A stretch of DNA of 64,000 nt from Lacticigenium naphthae DSM 19658 (GTDB lineage: Bacteria; Bacillota; Bacilli; Lactobacillales; Carnobacteriaceae_A): contig NZ_AUEG01000003.1 in the NCBI RefSeq assembly GCF_000425865.1, forward strand, positions 62,001 through 126,000. The letters run 5' to 3'. Made by a program: the position numbers and the translations under genes. Below the pieces are notes generated by a model that searched no databases, had not been told where the DNA came from, and saw nothing but the letters and a program-made list of their open reading frames with translations. Below are positions 53,021 to 62,742 of this stretch, piece by piece. How positions within the stretch are numbered: the first letter of the stretch is position 1; every line of letters begins with the position of its first letter.

Positions 53021-53983
53021 TTATTTGATTCCGACAATATCTTCCATTCTGTTTTCACTCAACCAATTGGCAATTTCCTCTTCGGTACCCAATACTTCAT
53101 GAGTCCCGCCAACATTTTGGAGAGAGCCTTCGGAATAATCCAATCCACTTGTTGCATAGTCATAACTTAACGCTGTCCGTTTTTTTTCAATCATCGGATT
53201 TGGATATGGTATCGCAGAGAGTAAAGATTGGGTATAGGGATGAACAGGATTCGAGAAAATTTCCTCTGTTGTTCCTGTTTCGATCATATGGCCTAAATGC
53301 AAAACCCCGATCCGATCCGAAATATAGCGAACCATCGACAAATCGTGCGCAATAAAGAGATAAGCTACATTCGTCTCTTCTTGGATTTCCTTCATTAAAT
53401 TCACGATTTGTGCCTGGATCGAAACATCCAACGCACTGATTGCCTCATCAGCAATGATTAAATCCGGATTCATGATCAATGCCCGAGCAATTCCGATCCG
53501 TTGGCGTTGTCCTCCAGAAAACTGACTAGGAAAACGTCCAGCAAATTCTCTCGAAAGACCCACACGTTCTAAAATCTGTAGGACTCGTTCACTCCGCTCG
53601 CTTGAAGAACCAGCCTCTCCATGAATATCCAATCCTTGGGCAATGATATCCATTACATTCTTTCTCGGATTTAAACTTGCCATCGGATCCTGGAAGATCA
53701 TCTGCATCTTCGTCCGCAACATTTTTTGCGTTTCTTTATCCATTTTCCCTGAAACATCTTTTTCTTTGAACGTTATTTCCCCATCTGTGATTTCATGGAG
53801 ACGAATAACCGAGCGACCGATCGTCGATTTCCCACTGCCCGATTCTCCAACAAGTCCATACGTTTCTCCAGGATAAATCTTAAATGAAACACCGTCAACA
53901 GCTTTCACGGAAAATTTGCGACTGATCTTAAAATATTGCTTCAAACCTTTAACTTCTAAAAGAGCTTCCCTATTCTGTTCCAT
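53021..53983 (-). CDS. oppF: Oligopeptide ABC transporter ATP-binding protein OppF
   Basis: The 320-aa ATPase energises peptide uptake with OppD. Walker A is GLVGESGSGKSTIGR near residue 48, signature FSGGQRQRIGIARAL, Walker B LIIADEAISALDVSIQ and the His switch FIAHDLS. The C-terminal oligopeptide/dipeptide extension (HPYTQSLLSAIPYPNP) is present. The start at 53983 follows GAGGAGG with a 9-base gap and overlaps oppD by 14 bases; the long upstream extension is rejected. It is the last gene of oppABCDF. Confidence 0.94.
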   Translation of the reverse strand: MEQNREALLEVKGLKQYFKISRKFSVKAVDGVSFKIYPGETYGLVGESGSGKSTIGRSVIRLHEITDGEITFKEKDVSGKMDKETQKMLRTKMQMIFQDPMASLNPRKNVMDIIAQGLDIHGEAGSSSERSERVLQILERVGLSREFAGRFPSQFSGGQRQRIGIARALIMNPDLIIADEAISALDVSIQAQIVNLMKEIQEETNVAYLFIAHDLSMVRYISDRIGVLHLGHMIETGTTEEIFSNPVHPYTQSLLSAIPYPNPMIEKKRTALSYDYATSGLDYSEGSLQNVGGTHEVLGTEEEIANWLSENRMEDIVGIK

Positions 53984-55052
53984 ACACGCGGTCCTCCTCT
54001 CGCATCCGTTCGATCCGTTGTTGCAGTTCAATTGGCAAACTATACTCCGGTCCCTTTTCACTCAGTAACCAAGTAGCCGCAGCATGCGTTTCAGAAACTT
54101 TGATCAATGGCGGCTCCTTCTTCTTATCGATATGCAAAGCATAAGGATTTCTTGGATAAAAAGGGTCCCCTTCCATTTCATGGGCCATGTTTGGTGGATT
54201 CCCCGGAATAGATACGAGTTTATCCGGATTAGTTTCCAAATCAGGCATAGCGAGCAATAAGCCCCATGTATAGGGATGTTTTGGTTCGTAAAAGATTTCA
54301 TTTACGGTCGCTTTTTCAACAATTTTCCCTGCATACATAACATTGACATAATCAGCAACTTTCGCTACGACACCTAAGTCATGCGTGATATAAATGACTG
54401 AAATACCTGTTTTTACTTGGATATCATGGATCAGTTCTAAAATTTTTGCCTGGATCGTTACATCTAAAGCAGTTGTCGGTTCATCGCAGATCAAAACATC
54501 GGGATCACACGCTAGTGCGATAGCAATGACGATCCGCTGTCTCATCCCACCGGATAATTGATGAGGATAGTTTTTCATACGCGCTTCCGGATCTGTGATC
54601 CCTACTAGTCGCAATAGTTCGATTGCTTTTTCTTGCGCTTCTTTTTTCTTGGTATTGTAATGCGTGCGCATTCCTTCGATGATTTGATTTCCAACACTCA
54701 TTGTCGGGTCTAAAGAAGTCATCGGATCTTGGAAAATCATTGCGATATGTTTCCCATTAATTGTTTTGCGCATTTGTTTTTTAGAAAGGTCTAAAAGATT
54801 TTTGGTTACCTTCTCACTTTTGTCTTCATATGTGTATAAAATAGTGCCACTTTCGATAGTTCCATTGTTGCTGAGGATTCCCATGATTGCTTTCGTAGTA
54901 ACGGACTTCCCACTTCCAGATTCACCTACGATAGCTAATGTTTCCCCTTTAAATAAATCTAAATCGACTCCACGAACAGCGCGAACGGACCCAGCAGAAG
55001 TTTTGAACGTGATTGCTAGATCACGTACTTCTAATATTTTCTCCTTTGTCAT
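53970..55052 (-). CDS. oppD: Oligopeptide ABC transporter ATP-binding protein OppD
   Basis: The 360-aa ATPase has Walker A IVGESGSGKSVTTKA near residue 40, signature QLSGGMRQRIVIAIAL, Walker B LICDEPTTALDVTIQ and YITHDLGVVA. The C-terminal HPYTWGLLLAMPDLETNP with nearby PFYPRNP is the oligopeptide extension. AGAGGTG precedes the ATG, which is 3 bases after the oppC stop. It pairs with OppF beneath the OppBC pore. Confidence 0.95.
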   Translation of the reverse strand: MTKEKILEVRDLAITFKTSAGSVRAVRGVDLDLFKGETLAIVGESGSGKSVTTKAIMGILSNNGTIESGTILYTYEDKSEKVTKNLLDLSKKQMRKTINGKHIAMIFQDPMTSLDPTMSVGNQIIEGMRTHYNTKKKEAQEKAIELLRLVGITDPEARMKNYPHQLSGGMRQRIVIAIALACDPDVLICDEPTTALDVTIQAKILELIHDIQVKTGISVIYITHDLGVVAKVADYVNVMYAGKIVEKATVNEIFYEPKHPYTWGLLLAMPDLETNPDKLVSIPGNPPNMAHEMEGDPFYPRNPYALHIDKKKEPPLIKVSETHAAATWLLSEKGPEYSLPIELQQRIERMREEDRVYGTE

Positions 55053-55055
55053 TCT

Positions 55056-56102
55056 TTACACCTCTTTCATGGTAGGATCGAGTGCATCTCTTAATCCATC
55101 AGCTAATAAGTTGAAACTGAGCATTAACAATGCCAAAACCACCACAGGGGGCACGATCATATAAAAATGCGTGGTCAGTGATTTAAAGTTTTCTGAAATC
55201 AGTGAACCCAACGAGGCCATCGGGACTGGGATCCCAATTCCGACGAAAGCAAGAAACGCTTCGGTAAAAATCGCATTCGGTATCGAAAACATTGACATGA
55301 TCAGTAATTGAGAAAAAATATTCGGCAATATTTCTTTATACATGATGGTCAAATCTTTCGCACCCATTGTGCGGGCCGCAAGTACATACTCACTCTCTTT
55401 TAATTTCAGCATCGAAGCACGGGCGACACGACTCATCCCGATCCAGCCGGTAATGGCAATCGCCAATGTGATACTCATCAAGCCCGGTTTCAGGATGATG
55501 ATCAGCAACGTAACGACCACTAGGTTGGGAATTCCATTCAGTACTTCTACACTTCGTTGCATGATATTATCAATTCTTCCGCCATAATAACCGGAGACCA
55601 TTCCATAAGTCATTCCAATCAAGACATCGACCACTACTGCAACTAGAGCAATGTACAGAGAAATCCGCGTTCCTTCCCAAGTACGTGTAAACAAATCTCT
55701 TCCTAAAACATCCGTTCCGAACCAATGATAGACTTCTTCTCCACCTTCGATCACTTCATATTTATTGACTTCCAGTTCACCTGTAGAAGTTTTCAAGGTT
55801 TCTGTTCCATCAAAAATACCAAAGTTTTCCAGAATTGGAATACGCGGAGCCATACTTTCATGTCCGGCAACTTGCTCATCAAACTCATACCCTGAAATCA
55901 TAGGTCCGATCAGCGCCATAAATATGATCAATGTAATGGAGATAAATCCAAAAATGGATCCTTTGTTCTTCATCACTCGTTTTACTAGCTGTTTCCAAAA
56001 AGAATCTTCTTCATAGACTTCATCTATCTGACTGATATTATCTGCCCCAATAAATGTAAAATCGTCTATAGGGTTTATTGGGTGATCAAGTGTCTTATCC
56101 AT
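55056..56102 (-). CDS. oppC: Oligopeptide ABC transporter permease OppC
   Basis: The 348-aa permease has an extended N-terminal tail, one membrane segment at about 43-63, a large external loop with HWFGTDVLGRDLFTRTWEG, and the core of five helices with the ATPase-contact EAA loop ARTMGAKDLTIMYKEILPN. AAGGAGG lies 7 bases before the ATG. The gene overlaps oppB by 8 bases, so the two subunits are made in step. Confidence 0.95.
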   Translation of the reverse strand: MDKTLDHPINPIDDFTFIGADNISQIDEVYEEDSFWKQLVKRVMKNKGSIFGFISITLIIFMALIGPMISGYEFDEQVAGHESMAPRIPILENFGIFDGTETLKTSTGELEVNKYEVIEGGEEVYHWFGTDVLGRDLFTRTWEGTRISLYIALVAVVVDVLIGMTYGMVSGYYGGRIDNIMQRSVEVLNGIPNLVVVTLLIIILKPGLMSITLAIAITGWIGMSRVARASMLKLKESEYVLAARTMGAKDLTIMYKEILPNIFSQLLIMSMFSIPNAIFTEAFLAFVGIGIPVPMASLGSLISENFKSLTTHFYMIVPPVVVLALLMLSFNLLADGLRDALDPTMKEV

Positions 56103-57036
56103 TAGAATCCTCCTTCGCTAAACGGATACGTGGGTCCAATACTCCATACATAATATCCACGCCCAACATGACAAATATATACAAGGCGCTGTAGACAAAT
56201 GCTAAAGCTAATATTACGTTATAATCATTTGATTGAATGGCTTGAACCATTAATTGTCCAATGCCCGGAATCGAGAATATTTTTTCTACGACTAGACTAC
56301 CCGTCATTAAACTAACGACCAAAGGTCCTAAGATCGTAATAATAGAAATAGATGCATTCCTTAAGGCATGTTTAAAAATTAAATGTCCACCTGAAACACC
56401 TTTACTTTCCACTAATTGAATATAATCGGAACTAAGCACTTCAATCATTTCGGTACGAGTAAAACGGGCTACTGTAGCCATTACAGTCATACTTAAGGCT
56501 ACCGCTGGAAGTGCAAAAGCAAGTAACCCATCAGAGACGCTATATAACATCGGGAACCAACCTAATTGAAACCCAAAGTAATAAGACAGACCTAATGCAA
56601 ATACATAAGATGGGATAGAAACCCCTACTACTGATAGGAACGTCGCAGCGGAGTCTAACAGACTATTGTGTTTCAAGGCTGCTGCGATCCCTAAGAAAAG
56701 GCCTACTACTGAACCTAAAGCAATAGAAATCCCTCCTAACAACAGAGAGATCGGCAAGCGGTTTTGCAATAATAAGGAAACATCCGTATCTTTTGAAATG
56801 GTGTACGATTTGCCAAAATCTCCTGTTAACATGTTTTTCACATACCGAAAAAATTGAACGGGAATCGGGTCATTCAGACCGTATTTCGTCATCAATACTT
56901 GTTGTTGTTCAATGCTCAAGCGTTCGTCATTAAAAGGAGAACCGGGTAACAACTGCATCAACGTAAAGAGAACTAACACAATGACCATAAGGGTCACAAC
57001 AGACATCAATACTCTTTTTAAAACATACTTTTTCAT
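56095..57036 (-). CDS. oppB: Oligopeptide ABC transporter permease OppB
   Basis: The 313-aa permease starts MKKYVLKRVLMSVVTLMVIV, typical of OppB, and carries LMQLLPGSPFNDERLS after helix 1 and the EAA loop VESKGVSGGHLIFKHALRN. Six membrane segments fit the family. AGGAG precedes the ATG. A nested hairpin in the 113-base gap separates it from oppA, which may lower its expression relative to the binding protein. Confidence 0.95.
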   Translation of the reverse strand: MKKYVLKRVLMSVVTLMVIVLVLFTLMQLLPGSPFNDERLSIEQQQVLMTKYGLNDPIPVQFFRYVKNMLTGDFGKSYTISKDTDVSLLLQNRLPISLLLGGISIALGSVVGLFLGIAAALKHNSLLDSAATFLSVVGVSIPSYVFALGLSYYFGFQLGWFPMLYSVSDGLLAFALPAVALSMTVMATVARFTRTEMIEVLSSDYIQLVESKGVSGGHLIFKHALRNASISIITILGPLVVSLMTGSLVVEKIFSIPGIGQLMVQAIQSNDYNVILALAFVYSALYIFVMLGVDIMYGVLDPRIRLAKEDSNG

Positions 57037-57068
57037 ATTGTTTTTCTCCTTTCACATAAAAAATGAAA

Positions 57069-57134
57069 AAGACGTACCTGAGAAGAAGTAGAAGCTAGAA
57101 AGAACTTATTAGCTTCACTTTCCCAATACGTCTT
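57069..57134 (-). terminator. Nested hairpin between oppA and oppB (attenuator)
   Basis: AAGACGTA (57069-57076) pairs with TACGTCTT (57127-57134), and inside it GAAGCTA (57091-57097) pairs with TAGCTTC (57110-57116). There is no long T run, so partial termination or 3'-end protection of the oppA message is more likely than full termination. Confidence 0.6.
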
Positions 57135-57149
57135 CTCCGTTGTTGATTA

Positions 57150-58808
57150 TTATTCTTTCACAACGTTTTTGTATACACGTGACAATCCAACTGCGTGGAA
57201 GTCAACTCCAGAAACGTTATCTTGCATCATAACTGCGTTCCCTTTTTGATATACAGGAAGGACGCCAGCTTCATCCATGATGATAGCTTCAGCTTCTTTC
57301 AGTGCTTCCCAACGGGCTTCCGTATCAAGTGAGAGATCCCCATCAATAGCAGAAAAGACAATTTCATCATATTCTTCATTTGACCAAGAACCATCATTGT
57401 TACTTCCGTCTGTTACCCACAAGTCCAAGTATGTCATTGGATCTGCATAGTCTGGTCCCCAACGTGTCAGTCCCAAATCGTAATCGCCTTGTTTCATACG
57501 ATCTAGACGCGTTTTCTTAGGCATTTGCTCGATTTCGATCGTGACACCGTCCAAGGTATCTTCGATCTGAGATTTCAATACTTGGGACACATTGATTGCA
57601 CTCTCTGTATCTTCAACGAGTAGTCCGAATGTGAACGTATCTTGTCCAGTCTCCTCTTTAGCTACTTCAAAAGCTTCCGTAGCAGCTTCTGGATCATATG
57701 CTAAATAGGTATCTGCTGTTTCGCGGAAATCTTTCCCATCTGGTCCTGTTGCTAAGCCCTCAGGAATGACATAATCAGCTGCTGAAGAACCATCTTTTAA
57801 GACTGTTTCAGCAATTTGTTCTTTGTCAAACGACATGGCTAATGCTTTTCTCAAGTTCTCATTTTCTAAACCTTCAACTAATGTGTTAGGTGAGATATAC
57901 CAGAGATAACCAGCTTGAGTATTTACAAATTCTGGATCGTCTTTGAATAAGTCCACTTGTTCACCGGCAAGTGTTACAAGGTCTAAGTCTCCATTTTGAT
58001 AAGAAAGCATAGCTTGTTGTGAATCTTTAATGACTTGATACTTCATGCCCTCTAACTCAATAGATTCAGCATCATAATAGCTCTCGTTCTTTTCTAATTG
58101 AATAGTCGTTGCAGCCGGTTCATAAGAAGTGATTTCAAAAGCACCGTTTGCAAGTAACGTATCAGGTGAAGTACCATACTGATCTCCTACTTCGTTCATA
58201 AATTCTTCATTTAATGGATAAAATGAAATGAATGACATCAAACTTTCAAAGTAAGGAACAGGATTAGCTAATTTAACTTCTAATGTCTTTTCATCTAATG
58301 CTGTAACACCTAATTCTTCAGGAGCTTTTTCTCCAGCTAATACTTCATTAGCATTTTCCAGACCCGCAATTCCCATGATGTAGCCATATTCACTACCTGT
58401 TTCAGGGTTTGCTAATCTTCTCCAAGAATAGACAAAGTCTTGTGCTGTTACAGGTTCCCCGTTTGTCCATTCTGCATCTTCTCTAATTTTAAAAGTATAG
58501 GTCAAACCATCTTCACTTTTATCTGTAGTTTCTGCTAGAGCTGGGATCGGATTTCCATCAGCATCCACTTGATATAATCCATCAATTGTATTGGCAATCA
58601 CTTCAAAAGAAGTTCCATCAGTTGCAATTTGTGGATCCATAGACGCTACTTCGACGTCAACTTGCACATTTAATACTTGACTGTCAGAAGACGTATCAGC
58701 TTCTGCTGAACTATCTACTTCTTCATTTGTTTCTCCCCCACAAGCAGATAGAACTAAAAGTGATGCTAAGCCGCTGACTAATAAATGCTTTTTATTCAGT
58801 TTCGTCAT
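57150..58808 (-). CDS. oppA: Oligopeptide-binding lipoprotein OppA
   Basis: The 552-aa extracellular binding protein (SBP_bac_5 family) captures oligopeptides for OppBCDF. The signal peptide ends in a lipobox LLVLSACGG near residue 23, followed by an acidic Ser-rich spacer. Family motifs include LTYTFKIREDAEWTNGEPVT, DFVYSWRRLANPETGS and GDYDLGLTRWGPDYADPMTYL. GGGGGGATAAAA precedes the ATG. It heads oppABCDF behind a consensus promoter. Confidence 0.95.
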   Translation of the reverse strand: MTKLNKKHLLVSGLASLLVLSACGGETNEEVDSSAEADTSSDSQVLNVQVDVEVASMDPQIATDGTSFEVIANTIDGLYQVDADGNPIPALAETTDKSEDGLTYTFKIREDAEWTNGEPVTAQDFVYSWRRLANPETGSEYGYIMGIAGLENANEVLAGEKAPEELGVTALDEKTLEVKLANPVPYFESLMSFISFYPLNEEFMNEVGDQYGTSPDTLLANGAFEITSYEPAATTIQLEKNESYYDAESIELEGMKYQVIKDSQQAMLSYQNGDLDLVTLAGEQVDLFKDDPEFVNTQAGYLWYISPNTLVEGLENENLRKALAMSFDKEQIAETVLKDGSSAADYVIPEGLATGPDGKDFRETADTYLAYDPEAATEAFEVAKEETGQDTFTFGLLVEDTESAINVSQVLKSQIEDTLDGVTIEIEQMPKKTRLDRMKQGDYDLGLTRWGPDYADPMTYLDLWVTDGSNNDGSWSNEEYDEIVFSAIDGDLSLDTEARWEALKEAEAIIMDEAGVLPVYQKGNAVMMQDNVSGVDFHAVGLSRVYKNVVKE

Positions 58809-58847
58809 TTTTATCCCCCCGTTATTTAAATTAAATGAGCAATAGAT

Positions 58848-58903
58848 TAGATTTTTTTAATCTAATGTAATCGAATTATAATCTGTATTTTTAGATTGGT
58901 CAA
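58848..58903 (-). promoter_or_regulatory. oppA promoter with downstream inverted repeat
   Basis: TTGACC (58898-58903), a 17-base spacer and TATAAT (58875-58880) form a near-perfect minus-strand promoter. Just downstream ATTAGATT and AATCTAAT form an inverted repeat (about 58849-58869) in the leader, a candidate operator. I did not find a CodY box match in this stretch. Confidence 0.75.
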
Positions 58904-59204
58904 GTATTTTTTTGATATTTATTAAAAAAAAACGTAAAAACTTCGCTTTTTTTAAAAGAAAACGCTTATCAACAGCGTTTCTAAATTGTGTCTATTCCAT
59001 ATCGTTCGTGTTCTCCTTAAAACATTCGTTTTTTTATCCTCACATTTAAATCTCATAAGGATGGCTGTCATCTTTTGTTTTCACAGAAACCAAATATTAG
59101 TTGCTGAATAAGTCTGTATTTAGTACTATTTTTTTGTTTTAACTATTTGGACTGTTTTATCCCCGTCGCTTGTCCTATTAGTGCATTTAAAAAAAAAGAC
59201 AAAA
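58904..59204. other. About 300-bp intergenic region upstream of opp
   Basis: No gene is visible. AAACGCT / AGCGTTT (58960-58980) forms a 7-bp hairpin, and the sequence is otherwise AT-rich with no long frame or recognised RNA element. Confidence 0.4.
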
Positions 59205-59258
59205 AAATAACCCAAAAACTGAACACTCGCCTGGCAAGTGTTCAGTTTTTGAGTTATT
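59205..59258 (-). terminator. Terminator after the YczE-like gene
   Basis: AAATAAC-CC-AAAAACTGAACACT pairs with AGTGTTCAGTTTTT-GA-GTTATTT, an extended stem of over 20 bp with a CC/GA interior mismatch. T-rich sequence follows on the minus strand. Confidence 0.85.
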
Positions 59259-59273
59259 TGTATTATCCCTAAT

Positions 59274-59948
59274 TTAATTTGTTTTAATTTGTTCTGTATT
59301 GTTTACTGGTACGTCTATGATGTGGTTTTCGATAAATGGTTGGATTTTACTCATAAAGAATCCCATCATTGGGGCAAATATGACCATCCCAATAAACGTT
59401 CCTTCTCTGACAGTCAACGGTAAAGTAAATAGTAACGTCAAGGTCACAGCTAAAACTAAACTCAATACATCAGCCATTTGACGGACAAAAGCAAATTTAT
59501 ATTTTGTGTTTTTAGCAATAGCCATACAAAATCCTTCTAACGGGAAAGATATGACGTCTAGAACGACTACCATTCCTACACTAAATGATACAATAACTAA
59601 GGCAGAAATGTATACGATCAATGTTACAATATATTGATCAAATACGAGATTGGCAAACAGTGTGTAGTAGAAGAAATTAATTAATACTCCCAGAATGATA
59701 CTGATAGGAACTTGTAAAAATTGCCTGAAATGAAAATCTTTTTTGAGCAATATTAATTGTCCCACTATACAACTGATATTTAAAATCATTCCAATTGTTC
59801 CCACTTTAACATCCGATAAAAAGGACAGTGATTGAATCAAAGCATCCCAAGCTCCTACCCCTATAGCCGCTTTCAACGTTAACGATGCTCCGAAAGCAAC
59901 CAAAACCATTGAGCCGAGCATGATAACTATTTTTTTCAGTTGGTTCAT
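59274..59948 (-). CDS. YczE/YitT-like membrane protein
   Basis: The 224-aa protein has five to six membrane segments and the YczE/YyaS/YitT pattern: FGASLTLKAAIGVGAWDALI near the start, VGTIGMILNISCIVGQLILL, then VLDVISFPLEGFCMAIA and VREGTFIGMVIFAPMMGFFM. Function is unknown; members are sometimes linked to peptide synthesis or osmotic genes. The ATG at 59948 is chosen because AAGGAG lies 8 bases upstream. Confidence 0.85.
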   Translation of the reverse strand: MNQLKKIVIMLGSMVLVAFGASLTLKAAIGVGAWDALIQSLSFLSDVKVGTIGMILNISCIVGQLILLKKDFHFRQFLQVPISIILGVLINFFYYTLFANLVFDQYIVTLIVYISALVIVSFSVGMVVVLDVISFPLEGFCMAIAKNTKYKFAFVRQMADVLSLVLAVTLTLLFTLPLTVREGTFIGMVIFAPMMGFFMSKIQPFIENHIIDVPVNNTEQIKTN

Positions 59949-60200
59949 ATCCATTTCTCCTTACTCTTTTTTATACCTTTAAAGAGTTCTTGACTTTATA
60001 GTTATCTCAATTCTTCAAATTAGTTCTAGTCTACCACGTTTACAAACTATTTCTGCTAATAGTACATAAAATTAAAAGGAATTTGCAAAAAAAGTGTGAA
60101 ATCTACATTAATTAGTAAAATTATTCCTCATTTTTTCTGCATGAACAAGAAATCTTTCCTATACTTACTTTTATTTCAATTTCCTCTTGATTCCGTCTTT

Positions 60201-60757
60201 TTACTCTTCAATCATCCTGATGACTTTTGCCGGTACACCAGCTACTACTGAATTCTCAAGAACATCTTTAGTAACGATTGATCCTGCCCTGACAACCGAA
60301 TTTTCTCCGATCGTTACTCCGGGAACTACGGTTGCTCCGGCACCTATCCACGCATTTATTTAATAGTAACTGGGCTAGATAAATTGCCTCTTTTTTTTAG
60401 GATCGATTGGATGATTAACAGTCAAAATCTTCACTTGCGGTCCAATCAATACATCGTCTTCTATTGTAAGTCCGCCCTTATCTACAAAGGTGCATCCCAT
60501 GTTTATAAATACATTTTTCCCAATGGTGATGTGCTGTCCAAAATCGGCATAAAAAGGCAAGAGCACATGTACAGAATCATCAATTGGTTTACCCGTAATT
60601 TTTGCTAAGATTTCCTGTATCTCTTTTTGGGTATGTTCTTCTGTGTTTAATTTGTGAATCAGGCGTTGGGTTTTTTCTAAAATTTCCCCAAATTTATAAA
60701 ATTCTGGATCATCTGCCGATTTTTCGTCATTCAAGTGAGCTTCGTGATAAAATAATA
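60201..60757 (-). pseudogene. Acetyltransferase of the left-handed beta-helix (maltose/galactoside O-acetyltransferase) family, decayed
   Basis: One minus-strand frame carries both halves of a hexapeptide acetyltransferase. The first is FGQHITIGKNVFINMGCTFV and LIGPQVKILTVNHPIDPKKK; the second is [20 protein letters not shown] and [15 protein letters not shown]. Between them are two in-frame stops (TAG at about 60375 and a TAA 15 bases later). A shifted frame there reads SSPVTIK, the expected sequence, so two indels are likely. The N-terminal side lacks an ATG and an SD and starts mid-domain (FYHEAHLND), so the 5' end is also gone. The catalytic His in VNHP remains. Confidence 0.85.
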
Positions 60758-60785
60758 ATTAGTCTACATAAAAGGAGTTTATTGA

Positions 60786-61400
60786 ATGGAAACTATTTTT
60801 TCTGCTAGTGTTGTATACATCTCTACCAGTATTGATTATTTATTTATATTATTGATCCTTTTTTCTCAAAAAAAGGTCCAACATCAGAAGGCACAGGTAG
60901 TATGGGGCCATTATCTCGGTACCACACTGCTAGTAAGTGTGAGTTTACTTGCAGCTTATGTTTTGCACTTTGTTCCGGAAGAGTGGATGATCGGATTTTT
61001 AGGATTCATTCCTATTTACCTAGGGGTACAGTTTGCTATCAAAGGAGAGGAAGAAACAGAAGAGGAAGAAGTTGTAGAAAAGATGAACGCAAGTCCTACT
61101 TCTTACTTATTTTGGACGGTCACCTTGCTGACGATTGCCTCAGGTGGAGACAACTTAGGAATTTATATTCCTTATTTTGCATCATTAGCTGTCCGTGAGA
61201 TCGTTATTGCTTTACTTGTTTTTGCTGTCTCGATTCCCCTTCTTTGCTATGTAAGTAATCTTTTGACAAAATTGCCCCTGGTTTCTGAAACGATTGAAAA
61301 ATACGAAAGAATCATTGTCCCTATCGTATTTATTGGACTTGGAATTTACATTTTAATTGAAAATCACACTCTTCAAACACTCTTCACTCTCATACAATAG
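60786..61400 (+). CDS. cadD: CadD-family cadmium resistance transporter
   Basis: The 204-aa protein has six membrane segments and the CadD pattern: VVYISTSIDYLFILLILFSQ with an Asp in helix 1, VVWGHYLGTTLLVSVSLLAA, and TIASGGDNLGIYIPYFASL with an Asp in the fourth helix. CadD proteins protect against cadmium. AAAAGGAG lies 9 bases before the ATG. No cadC-type regulator is adjacent. It is 11 bases from the M20 amidohydrolase gene and may be co-transcribed. Confidence 0.88.
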   Translation: METIFSASVVYISTSIDYLFILLILFSQKKVQHQKAQVVWGHYLGTTLLVSVSLLAAYVLHFVPEEWMIGFLGFIPIYLGVQFAIKGEEETEEEEVVEKMNASPTSYLFWTVTLLTIASGGDNLGIYIPYFASLAVREIVIALLVFAVSIPLLCYVSNLLTKLPLVSETIEKYERIIVPIVFIGLGIYILIENHTLQTLFTLIQ

Positions 61401-61411
61401 AAAGGTAGGAT

Positions 61412-62605
61412 ATGATGTCGCCATTAAATAAACTATTTTCTAAAATTGAAGCAAACAAAGAAAAAATGCTGCTGATTCGCCGCCATTTACACGAGAATCC
61501 AGAATTATCGTTTCAAGAAGTAAAAACAGCAGAGTATATTGAGGATTTTTATAAAACTGTCCCCGTTGATAAATTAGAAACGAATATAAATAATCAACTG
61601 GGGATCGTTGCGACCATCGAAGGTAAACACCCAGGGAAAACCATTGCATTACGGGCAGATTTCGATGCATTGCCCATCGAAGAAGCAACAGGGCTACCAT
61701 TCACATCCAAGAATCCAGGTATGATGCACGCGTGTGGTCATGATGGACATACAGCTTATTTATTGATTTTGGCAGAATCTCTAGCCCAAATGAAAGACCA
61801 ACTTCATGGGACCATTAAGTTCATTCACCAACCGGCTGAAGAAGTTCCCCCAGGAGGAGCAAAAGGGATGATTGCAGCTGGTGTGCTAAAGGGTGTGGAC
61901 GCTATTTTTGGTATCCATCTCATGTCTACAATGGAAACCGGAAATGTATATTATCGTGAAGGCAATACGCAGACGGGGCGAGCTCGTTTTTCTTTAACGA
62001 TTCAAGGAAAAGGAGGACATGGTTCTTCTCCTCACCTTTCAAATGATGCAATTGTCGCTGCGAGCTCTTTTGTCCTAAATGCACAGACGATCGTGAGTCG
62101 CCGAATCGATCCTTTTGAAACGGCTGTTGTAACGATTGGCTCTTTTGATGGGAAAGGTCAATTCAATATTATAAAGGACTCAATCACTCTTGAAGGGGAT
62201 GTACGGACACTCTCTTTAAAAACAAGTGCGCAAGTTGAAAAGCATTTAACTCATTTAGCAAAAGGGTTGGAAGAATCTTTTTTACTTGAGACTTCATTTT
62301 CTTATGAAAATGATTACCCTGTTTTATATAATCATCCAGCTGAAACTGCTCAAGTGGAAGAGGCTTTGACCACAGCTGGCATTTCAGAAATAGTAGCCGT
62401 TCTGGAAACTGACGCTCTTCCACCCTCTGAAGATTTTGCGTATTATCTTCAAGAAATACCGGGATCCTTCTTTTATGTGGGAGCTAAGCCGAAAGACAAA
62501 GATTGGTATCCACATCATCACCCGAAATTTGATATTGACGAAGATAGCCTACTCATTAGTGCCAAAGCTATGGGGGCAGTGGTCTTAAGCTATTGTGGGA
62601 AGTGA
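61412..62605 (+). CDS. M20-family amidohydrolase
   Basis: The 397-aa metallopeptidase-fold amidohydrolase removes acyl groups from amino acids or similar amides. Metal-site residues are visible in MHACGHDGHTAYLLILAE near residue 103 and HQPAEEVPPGGAKGMIAAG near 146 with the catalytic Glu pair; the His of GIHLMST and the C-terminal YPHHHPKFDID also fit. The dimerisation lid domain is around 185-300. GAAAGGTAGGAT precedes the ATG. The exact substrate is unknown. Confidence 0.93.
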   Translation: MMSPLNKLFSKIEANKEKMLLIRRHLHENPELSFQEVKTAEYIEDFYKTVPVDKLETNINNQLGIVATIEGKHPGKTIALRADFDALPIEEATGLPFTSKNPGMMHACGHDGHTAYLLILAESLAQMKDQLHGTIKFIHQPAEEVPPGGAKGMIAAGVLKGVDAIFGIHLMSTMETGNVYYREGNTQTGRARFSLTIQGKGGHGSSPHLSNDAIVAASSFVLNAQTIVSRRIDPFETAVVTIGSFDGKGQFNIIKDSITLEGDVRTLSLKTSAQVEKHLTHLAKGLEESFLLETSFSYENDYPVLYNHPAETAQVEEALTTAGISEIVAVLETDALPPSEDFAYYLQEIPGSFFYVGAKPKDKDWYPHHHPKFDIDEDSLLISAKAMGAVVLSYCGK

Positions 62606-62705
62606 AAAACGGTATATTTTTATCCGGTATTCAAAAATACTGACTGAATCTCCCGTATTGGTATATTGCCTGGTTTTTTCTCATGAAATTGCTACTATTG
62701 TGTTT

Positions 62706-62742
62706 AAATTATCTGAATGTTCCTCATTCAGGTAATTTTTTT
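62706..62742 (+). terminator. Terminator after the M20 amidohydrolase gene
   Basis: AATTATCTGAATG pairs with CATTCAGGTAATT (one wobble) around TTCCT, followed by a T7 run. Confidence 0.85.
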
